A DNA stretch of 13,141 bases, taken from Bacteroidales bacterium (lineage in GTDB: Bacteria; Bacteroidota; Bacteroidia; Bacteroidales; UBA932). Shown here one piece after another: positions 6,841 through 13,141 of this stretch. The notes below the pieces were generated by a model, which ran no database searches, had not been told where the DNA came from, and saw only the letters and a program-made list of their open reading frames with translations. The position numbers and the translations under genes were made by a program. The first letter of the stretch is position 1. Each line of letters opens with the position of its first letter. The stretch covers positions 1-13,141 of the forward strand of contig JABUTP010000012.1 in the NCBI GenBank assembly GCA_021443625.1. Reading direction: 5' to 3'.

Positions 6841-9800
6841 ATGGACAAAACCGTAAAAGTCAGATCGCGGTCGCTTTTGCGGGCGGTATGGGTAATATCG
6901 CTTGCATTAAGCTGCTTCACCGCACGAGCCCAGAGCGGACAGCGTACCATCTATGGAATCGTCACGGATACCGCAGGTGAACCGCTTGTCGGAGCTACCG
7001 TTCAAATTGTCAGGCTTGACAAAAACGCCGCCACCCAGGGGGTGGTGGTCGATGTCAACGGACATTTCTCTCTAACTTTCGACAAGAAGATAAAGGAGAT
7101 TGAAGTCTCGCTTATCAGTTACAAGTCGAAAACCGTCACCCTTACCGACGCAAGCCAATACAAGATTGTGCTTGAGGAAGATGCCGAAATGCTCGAAGGA
7201 GTTGTCATCAATGGTATGTTTACCCGCAAGGCCAACACCTACACAGGAGTTGTCACCACCGTTCAGGGGGACGAACTCAAAAAAGTGGGTAACTACAACG
7301 TGCTGCAGAGCCTCACCACCATCGACCCTACCTTCATTCAGGTTGAGAACCTGATGTCGGGCTCCAACCCCAATGCTCTCCCCGACTTCCAGATGCGCGG
7401 TGCATCCACCATCCAGAGCGTTCAGGGTGAATACTCATCGAGCGCCAACCAGCCTCTGTTCATCCTCGACGGATTCGAGACCGACCTCACCAAGATTCTC
7501 GACCTCAATATGGACCAGGTTGAGAGTGTGACCACCCTCAAGGATGCCACCGCCAAAGCCATCTATGGTGCGAAGGCCGCCAACGGAGTCATCGTCATCG
7601 AGACCAAGCGTCCCGAGGCGGGCAAGCTCCGCGTCACCTATACCGGTGCGATAGACGTTGAAACTCCCGATTTGTCGAGTTACGACCTCTGCAACGCCAC
7701 GGAGAAACTCGACGTTGAGAAGCTGGCGGGCATCTATCTCGACCCCAACGGCAACCACATGAACCAGATCAACCTTGACGTCACCTATCAGAACAAACTC
7801 AAGGAGGTTCTCGCCGGAGTCAACACCGACTGGAAAGTAAGGCCCATCAGGGTCGGCGTAGGCCAAAAACACTCACTCTACGTCGAAGGCGGCGACAAGG
7901 ATATGCTCTACGGCGTGAACCTGGCCTACAACAACATTGAAGGTGTAATGAAAGGCTCCTCCCGCAACACTTTCTCGGGCGGCGTCACCCTTTCCTACCG
8001 CGTCAAGAACTTCAGTTTCCGCAACAAACTCACCATCGACTACAACACTGCCGACAACTCCCCCTGGGGCAGTTTCAACCAGTATTGTATGATGAATCCA
8101 TACAGCAGGCTGTATGACGAAGACGGCAACCTCATCAAATCCTACACCTACTATACCGGTGCCGGCCAGGCAGCGCAATTCAGCAACCCCATATACAACA
8201 CGATGCTCAACACCAAGGACAACTCGACCTACACCGACCTGACCAACAACTTCTATGCGGAGTGGCAGGCCCTCGAGCATCTGAGATTCACCGCCCGCTT
8301 CGGCATCGTACGCAGGCTCACCACTTCAGACGTGTTCAAGCCCGCGAACCACACCGATTTCGTGGATGTAAGCGACCCGTTCCTCAAAGGTTCCTACATC
8401 AAGGGCAACGGCGCCCACACCGACATTACGGGCGACCTCGGCGCCAACTATTCGATTGAACTGAACAAGCATCTCATCTTCTTCAACGCCCAGTTCTCGA
8501 TGACCGACAACAGCTACAACACCACCACGGTCAGGGCACAGGGCTTCCCCAACGACTTCATGGATGACATCTCCTTTGCCGTGGGTTACGAAAAGGACGG
8601 CTCCCCTACCTCGGTAGAGGGCATCAGCCGCACAATAGGCGGCATCGGTTCGGTCAACTACAGCTACGACAACCGGTATCTCTTCGATGCCAACCTCCGT
8701 TACTCCGGATCATCCGAGGCGGGACGCGACAACCGTTGGAACGCATTCTGGTCTCTCGGAGCCGGATGGAACATCCACAGCGAATCGTTCCTGGAGGACG
8801 CCAAGTGGATCGACCGCCTCAAGCTGCGCGCCTCCTATGGTTACACCGGAAGCCAGGGCTTCAGCAGTTACGACGCCCTTACAACCTTCGGCTACTACAC
8901 CAGCGAGAGTTACAACGGATACATCGGTTCATACCTCAAGGGGCTGGCCAACTCAGCCCTGACCTGGCAGGAGAAGAACGATATGAACATCGGTATTGAC
9001 TTCAATGTGCTTAACAACCGTATCACTTCGAGATTCGACTATTACGAGTCGATGACCAAGGGGATGGTGACCAACGTCACTGTTCCGGGTTCAACCGGCT
9101 TCAACACCTATGTGGCAAACCTCGGAGAAACCCAGAACAAGGGTTTTGAGGCATTCATCAACTACCGCATCTATCAGGCCAAAGGTGGCCGCGACTATTT
9201 CAATGTATTCGCATCGGTGGCCAGCAACACCAACACCCTGAAGAAAATCTCCAACAGCCTCAAGGCCTGGAACGAAGCCCAGGACAAAGAGATGATGGAG
9301 AGCGGTTCTGTAACCCCTTCGGTAAAATATTACGAAGGATGTTCGATGAACGCCATCTGGGCTGTGAAGTCGCTGGGCATAGACCCTCAGAACGGTAAAG
9401 AGATATTCGTAAAGCGCGACGGCAGCGTCACCTACGAATATGACATCAACGACCAGGTTGTCTGCGGAGACAATATGCCCAAATACAACGGCAACTTCGG
9501 CTTCAACAGCGAAATCAACGGCTGGGGATTCAGCGTTACCGCCAACTACCGCTGGGGAGGACAGATGTACAACACAACCCTGATTCAGAAGGTTGAGAAT
9601 GCCCCCATCGAATACAACGTAGATCGCCGAGTCCTCACCGGCCGCTGGCAGAAAGCCGGGGACATCGCGCAATTCAAGTCCATCACGGACCGTAGCACCA
9701 CCTACCCCACTTCCCGTTTTGTGGAGGACTATAACCTGCTGACGCTTTCTTCACTGAGTGCATATTATGACTTCCGCAACTGCAGGTTCGTCAAGAACTC

Positions 9801-9930
9801 GTTCCTCGAGAGGCTCAAAGTCACTGCCTACACGAGCAACCTCTTCTACATCTCATCCGTAAAGATTGAGCGCGGTACAGACTATCCATTCGCCCGTACA
9901 TTCTCGCTCAGTGCCCAAGTAACGTTCTAA
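6841..9930 (+). CDS. SusC/RagA-family TonB-linked outer membrane transporter
   Basis: 1029 residues, the usual SusC size. An N-terminal signal peptide probably ends at ARA-Q31. Residues about 36-115 form a carboxypeptidase-regulatory-like domain (TIYGIVTDTAGEPLVGATVQIV). The TonB plug spans about 115-256, with FQMRGAST near 183-190, PLFILDGFETDLTKI, and the SusC signature DATAKAIYGAKAANGVIVIETK ending near 256. The rest is a 22-strand-type barrel rich in aromatic and N/G/S residues, ending in Phe (FSLSAQVTF) as outer-membrane barrels do. With SusD it forms a pedal-bin transporter for glycans, peptides or other large ligands, powered by TonB-ExbBD. The susD-like gene follows 18 bp downstream. 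The start ATG at 6841 follows an A/T-rich leader. The substrate is not evident: no degradative enzyme is visible. The preceding gene is divergent and unrelated. Confidence 0.96.
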   Translation: MDKTVKVRSRSLLRAVWVISLALSCFTARAQSGQRTIYGIVTDTAGEPLVGATVQIVRLDKNAATQGVVVDVNGHFSLTFDKKIKEIEVSLISYKSKTVTLTDASQYKIVLEEDAEMLEGVVINGMFTRKANTYTGVVTTVQGDELKKVGNYNVLQSLTTIDPTFIQVENLMSGSNPNALPDFQMRGASTIQSVQGEYSSSANQPLFILDGFETDLTKILDLNMDQVESVTTLKDATAKAIYGAKAANGVIVIETKRPEAGKLRVTYTGAIDVETPDLSSYDLCNATEKLDVEKLAGIYLDPNGNHMNQINLDVTYQNKLKEVLAGVNTDWKVRPIRVGVGQKHSLYVEGGDKDMLYGVNLAYNNIEGVMKGSSRNTFSGGVTLSYRVKNFSFRNKLTIDYNTADNSPWGSFNQYCMMNPYSRLYDEDGNLIKSYTYYTGAGQAAQFSNPIYNTMLNTKDNSTYTDLTNNFYAEWQALEHLRFTARFGIVRRLTTSDVFKPANHTDFVDVSDPFLKGSYIKGNGAHTDITGDLGANYSIELNKHLIFFNAQFSMTDNSYNTTTVRAQGFPNDFMDDISFAVGYEKDGSPTSVEGISRTIGGIGSVNYSYDNRYLFDANLRYSGSSEAGRDNRWNAFWSLGAGWNIHSESFLEDAKWIDRLKLRASYGYTGSQGFSSYDALTTFGYYTSESYNGYIGSYLKGLANSALTWQEKNDMNIGIDFNVLNNRITSRFDYYESMTKGMVTNVTVPGSTGFNTYVANLGETQNKGFEAFINYRIYQAKGGRDYFNVFASVASNTNTLKKISNSLKAWNEAQDKEMMESGSVTPSVKYYEGCSMNAIWAVKSLGIDPQNGKEIFVKRDGSVTYEYDINDQVVCGDNMPKYNGNFGFNSEINGWGFSVTANYRWGGQMYNTTLIQKVENAPIEYNVDRRVLTGRWQKAGDIAQFKSITDRSTTYPTSRFVEDYNLLTLSSLSAYYDFRNCRFVKNSFLERLKVTAYTSNLFYISSVKIERGTDYPFARTFSLSAQVTF

Positions 9931-9948
9931 CCCCAAAAATAAGAATCA

Positions 9949-11388
9949 ATGAAACAGAATTCAATAATATATGCTACGTTGGCCTTTGCGCTGATGACAG
10001 TCGGATTCTCATCGTGCGAATCTTATCTGGATGTGAGCCCGAAAACCCAAATTGAAATCGATGACCATTTCAGCCGCGAGAGCGGGTTCAACGACCAGCT
10101 CATAGGAGTCTATACCAAGATGGCCTCGACAGCTCTATACAAGACCAACCTCGGAATAGGTTTTGCCGAAGTTCTCTCGCAGAACTACAGCATCAACAGC
10201 AACAGCACGCTCTGGAAATACGTTGTCGATTACGACTATACCAACGCTTCGGTGGAGGCCGTCATCAACGTCATCTGGAACGAGATGTACTCCTGCATCG
10301 CAAACCTTAACGTCATTATTCAGAACATAGACGAAAGCAAGGACATTTTCACCGGCGACAACTACAATCTTTACAAGGGCGAAGCGTTGGGCCTCAGGGC
10401 ATTCCTCCATCTTGAACTGATGCGTCTCTTTGCCTGCGCCCCTTCAATGGACAACAGCGCCAAGGGTGTCCCCTATGCCACCAGATACGGCACCGACATT
10501 CCCCAGCAGGCAAGTGTTGGTGAGACTATGACTCTCATCGTGAATGACCTCCTTGCCGCACGTGCCGCATTCGGAGAGACCGACAAATACGACTACGCGG
10601 ACCGCAACACCCGAGGCCGCCGTTTCAACTACTATGCGACAACCCTTACCCTCGCCCGTGCATATCTCTGGATGGGCGACAAGGCTAATGCTCAGCAGTA
10701 TGCAGGAGAACTCATCGGTTACTTTGAAGGGGAAGACACCCCCAAACCCGCCGCCTGGGTACACTACACCACTATGGAGCAGTCGCAGAAGAACGCCATT
10801 GACTATGCCTACTCCTGCGAACATATCTTCCAGATTCCGTTTAACGACTGGGACGAAATCAGTGATATGTATTTCAAGAAAGAGAGTGGCGCCAATGCCC
10901 TGAGTCCCTCCGACGACAAAGCCGCCGAGATTTATGAGCGCGACTTCGGTATGGGTAACGACTACCGTTTCAGCAAGAACTTCGAGCAGGACGGCGAAAG
11001 CAAATACCTGAGCAAATACTGGTATCGCGACGGTGGCCCCTACAACGGCCTTTATCCTCTGCTTAGGATGTCGGAAGCCTACTACATCTCCGCCGAATGT
11101 CTGGCCGAGACCGACCGCGACTCCGCTCTGGTGCTTCTCGAAGAAGTTCGCGCCGCTCGCAACCTCTCTCTGGTTCCACTCGACAAGGACATCTCATCTG
11201 CAGACCTCATCGAAGAGATTGGCAAGGAGTACCGCAAAGAGTTTATGGCAGAAGGAGGACAATACTTCTTCTACTGCAAACGCCGCAACCTACCCACCAT
11301 CAAAGGCGCTCCGCGTCCCGCCACCCGCGCCTTATACGTGTTGCCGATACCCGCCACAGACAAGGAGTTCGGAGGTTACACCAATTAA
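9949..11388 (+). CDS. SusD/RagB-family outer membrane lipoprotein
   Basis: 479 residues, a little short for the family (usually about 500-600). The signal peptide ends in a lipobox with Cys23 (VGFSSC-ESYLDVSP), so the mature protein is lipidated and, by family, surface exposed as the lid on its SusC partner. The N-terminal half carries the SusD-like helical/TPR pattern (FNDQLIGVYTKM, ALGLRAFLHLELMRLFA near residues 146-162). The C-terminal half has RMSEAYYISAECLAETD, LEEVRAARNLSL and YRKEFMAEGGQYFFYCKRR, then a final LPIPATDKEFGGYTN, all standard SusD landmarks. It lies 18 bp after susC and 14 bp before the DUF4843-type gene, so the four genes probably share one transcript. Its start is preceded by A-rich AAAAATAAGAATCA rather than a Shine-Dalgarno motif. 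The ligand is unknown. Confidence 0.95.
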   Translation: MKQNSIIYATLAFALMTVGFSSCESYLDVSPKTQIEIDDHFSRESGFNDQLIGVYTKMASTALYKTNLGIGFAEVLSQNYSINSNSTLWKYVVDYDYTNASVEAVINVIWNEMYSCIANLNVIIQNIDESKDIFTGDNYNLYKGEALGLRAFLHLELMRLFACAPSMDNSAKGVPYATRYGTDIPQQASVGETMTLIVNDLLAARAAFGETDKYDYADRNTRGRRFNYYATTLTLARAYLWMGDKANAQQYAGELIGYFEGEDTPKPAAWVHYTTMEQSQKNAIDYAYSCEHIFQIPFNDWDEISDMYFKKESGANALSPSDDKAAEIYERDFGMGNDYRFSKNFEQDGESKYLSKYWYRDGGPYNGLYPLLRMSEAYYISAECLAETDRDSALVLLEEVRAARNLSLVPLDKDISSADLIEEIGKEYRKEFMAEGGQYFFYCKRRNLPTIKGAPRPATRALYVLPIPATDKEFGGYTN

Positions 11389-11402
11389 AAAAACGAGATA
11401 TT

Positions 11403-12122
11403 ATGAAACTTAATCATATAATAATACCAGCCATAGCATTCGCGGCAGCAACACTATGCGCCTGCGAAAACGAGAGCTTCCTATATCAGGACACGGCCCG
11501 AGTCCGGCTCGAGGCAGACCCTATCTGGTCCCTGGGAACCGACTCCCTCACATTCTCCTTCACCACCCTCGGTGCGGACATAATGGAAAAGGAAATTTCC
11601 GTTGACGCAGTCATTATGGGAGAAGTGTCCAATACCGCCCGCACGGCCAATCTCGCAGTGGGTCAGGCCAGGAGCACAGCCAACTCGGCGACATACGCCT
11701 TTCCCGCACAGGTAACGATACCGGCGGGCGAATCCCGCGCGACCTTCACGGTAACCCTGCGCCGATCCGAAGAGATAAAGAGCGTCGATGCCGTTCTATA
11801 TCTTGAAGTAGTCCCCTCCTCCGATTTTGAGCCGGGGGTTGTCGAGAGCAACCACGTTATTTTCAAGTGGAACGACAAGATTACCCGTCCCACCAACTGG
11901 GATTCACTTGCAGAATATTTCGGCTCCTACAGCGACACCAAATACCGCTTTATGCTGGCCAATGTTCCTTCGGGAACCGAGTTCAGCACCGACAAGATGT
12001 CGTGGAGCCAGCTTATGAACTACAAGGTTATCTTCACCAACGCTCTCAATGACTACAACGCCGCCCACCCGGGCAAACCGATGACCGACGAGAACGGTGT
12101 CCTTGTTGACTTTAACAACTAA
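11403..12122 (+). CDS. DUF4843-type lipoprotein
   Basis: 239 residues. ATG at 11403 follows the susD stop by 14 bp; the same frame is open further upstream inside susD, but only this start gives a lipoprotein signal peptide, ending in LCAC with Cys21. The mature part begins ENESFLYQDTARVRLE and is predicted beta-rich: SLTFSFTTLG..., then FPAQVTIPAGESRATFTVTLRR, an Ig/cadherin-like strand pattern. The C-terminus (near 150-239) has ESNHVIFKWNDKITRP and WDSLAEYFGSYSDTKYRFML and ends in GVLVDFNN. This layout and its place directly after a SusC/SusD pair and before a PKD-like lipoprotein fit the DUF4843 family. No biochemical role is established to my knowledge; a surface ligand-binding or accessory role in the SusCD complex is an inference. 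Family name is from recognition by eye, not a profile search. Confidence 0.8.
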   Translation: MKLNHIIIPAIAFAAATLCACENESFLYQDTARVRLEADPIWSLGTDSLTFSFTTLGADIMEKEISVDAVIMGEVSNTARTANLAVGQARSTANSATYAFPAQVTIPAGESRATFTVTLRRSEEIKSVDAVLYLEVVPSSDFEPGVVESNHVIFKWNDKITRPTNWDSLAEYFGSYSDTKYRFMLANVPSGTEFSTDKMSWSQLMNYKVIFTNALNDYNAAHPGKPMTDENGVLVDFNN

Positions 12123-12139
12123 TGCAAAACGTAAGAATT

Positions 12140-13141
12140 ATGACACGACATATTAAATCCGCAATCTGTACCGGTATCTCTGCCCTGGCTCTGATCTTGG
12201 CGGCGTCCTGCATCACAGACAAAGGAAACTATGACTATCTCTCCGAAGACGAGGTAGGCAACATCAAATTTCTGAGCGACGAGATTGCCACCGAATACAA
12301 GAGTGCCTTTTACCGTACATTCAACGTGGGAGACACCATTGTATTTGACATTCCCGTGGAGTACCAGTATCCCGAGCGCCTTAGATACCGCTGGATAGCA
12401 TACCGGTCTTACTACAACTCATACCAGCCGGAACAGGTCGGCAATATGAAGGTTTATCCCGAAGGAGACACCATCGGCTATGCCAAGAAACTCGATTTCA
12501 TAGTGAACCTAAAACCCGGACAGACCTACCAGATCAGGCTAATGGCGGAAGATCCCGTCAATGGTCTCAGAGCTTATTACAACCCTATCGGCAGCTATCT
12601 CAGTATGGCACAGGCCGGCAAACAGGGCGGTGTGTATATGCTTACCGACAACGGGGACGGTACTTCCAATATGGAAGTCATTACCTCCGCGCTCCAGCTC
12701 ATCACCGGTACCGACCATCTTTACCAGAAATATTACTCTTCCACCACCGGACAGACCATCCCCGGAAATCCGCTCTGGTTCCACGGCAGCCACAGCGGCT
12801 CCACCTCCAAGAACACCTATCTGGTCTGCACCGATGCCGGACTCTACCGCATCAACAGCGTGGGTATGGAGATGATGGAAAGCGGCAACGAACTTTATTA
12901 CACGGCGCCGGAGGTATGGAACCCCCAGAGTTCCCACTACTCCACCACTTCCTATATGGAGGCCGTAATCAACAACGGCAAGATGCACGTCATCTACACC
13001 AACAAGGCCAACGACCGCAAGTGGTCCGCCCCCATTGCCGGTGACTACGAGGCGGATACCTACCTTATGGGATGCACCTTCACCACCTGGCGCCCGGTAA
13101 GCGGTGCCATAAACGCCCGTCAGGTCATCTATGACAAGAAG
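12140..13141 (+). CDS. PKD-like family lipoprotein, partial (runs off right edge)
   Basis: 334 codons open from ATG at 12140 to the window end with no stop; the C-terminus is missing. The signal peptide ends in a lipobox with Cys24 (LILAASC-ITDKGNYDYLSEDEV). The CxxxKGNYDY start of the mature protein is typical of the Bacteroidota PKD-like family encoded after SusCD/DUF4843. A beta-sandwich PKD-like region follows (about 35-140, including VGDTIVFDIPVEYQYP, RYRWIAYR and LKPGQTYQIRLMAEDPVNGL). A second region from about 155 on has repeated short blocks, QGGVYMLTDNGDG, NTYLVCTDAGLYRINSV and VINNGKMHVIYTNKA, that look like beta-propeller blades. The gene is 17 bp after the DUF4843-type stop, in the same operon. 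It is likely an outer-membrane surface lipoprotein binding the imported ligand; this is inference from context. The start is preceded by ACGTAAGAATT, much like the susD start. Confidence 0.85.
   Translation, partial: MTRHIKSAICTGISALALILAASCITDKGNYDYLSEDEVGNIKFLSDEIATEYKSAFYRTFNVGDTIVFDIPVEYQYPERLRYRWIAYRSYYNSYQPEQVGNMKVYPEGDTIGYAKKLDFIVNLKPGQTYQIRLMAEDPVNGLRAYYNPIGSYLSMAQAGKQGGVYMLTDNGDGTSNMEVITSALQLITGTDHLYQKYYSSTTGQTIPGNPLWFHGSHSGSTSKNTYLVCTDAGLYRINSVGMEMMESGNELYYTAPEVWNPQSSHYSTTSYMEAVINNGKMHVIYTNKANDRKWSAPIAGDYEADTYLMGCTFTTWRPVSGAINARQVIYDKK

Noticed and set aside
11097..11402. Upstream extension of the DUF4843-type frame into susD
   Set aside because: The extension is an Arg-rich out-of-frame reading of the susD 3' end, while ATG 11403 starts a perfect lipoprotein signal peptide.
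1..13141. CRISPR array, tRNA/rRNA, insertion sequence, prophage or attachment site
   Set aside because: No regularly spaced repeats, transposase or integrase motifs, terminal inverted repeats or tRNA-like folds were recognised; nearly all bases are in well-supported genes.

Overview
The window looks like chromosomal DNA of an anaerobic Bacteroidota species, most likely a Bacteroidales member with G+C a little above 50% by eye. The evidence is a complete SusC/SusD outer-membrane pair followed by two Bacteroidota-type lipoproteins, a perfect Bacteroides-style -7 promoter box (TAnnTTTG), and A-rich translation starts without an obvious Shine-Dalgarno GGAGG. A Rikenellaceae-like or other relatively GC-rich Bacteroidales host is a guess only.

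Left half (about 1-6705, minus strand): one tightly packed unit, read right to left. It begins with tcdA (tRNA threonylcarbamoyladenosine dehydratase). It continues with the membrane arm of a complex I / group 4 hydrogenase-like assembly: HyfB-like (NuoL-type antiporter module), HyfC-like (NuoH-type), HyfE-like (NuoK-containing), HyfF-like (second antiporter module), then the fused NuoC-NuoD-type large subunit, which runs off the left edge. Gaps are 2-9 bp. The large subunit keeps the surrounding family motifs but has lost both N-terminal cysteines of the [NiFe]-binding L1 motif: the position of R-x-C-G-x-C reads S-I-A-G-D-T. The complex is therefore probably not a hydrogenase but a member of the little-understood Ehr (energy-converting hydrogenase-related) family: an ion-pumping membrane arm with an unknown redox partner.

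Middle (6706-6840): a 135-bp divergent intergenic region. It holds the promoter of the tcdA/Ehr unit, a weaker candidate promoter for susC, and repeated TTTGTC/CGACAA motifs between them that could be a shared operator.

Right half (6841-13141, plus strand): a four-gene outer-membrane uptake unit: susC-like TonB-dependent transporter, susD-like lipoprotein, a DUF4843-type lipoprotein and a PKD-like family lipoprotein that runs off the right edge. No glycosidase, peptidase, sulfatase, sigma/anti-sigma or sensor gene lies inside the window, so the substrate cannot be read from it. No RNA gene, CRISPR array, insertion sequence or convincing terminator was seen, and no gene-free stretch exceeds 300 bases.
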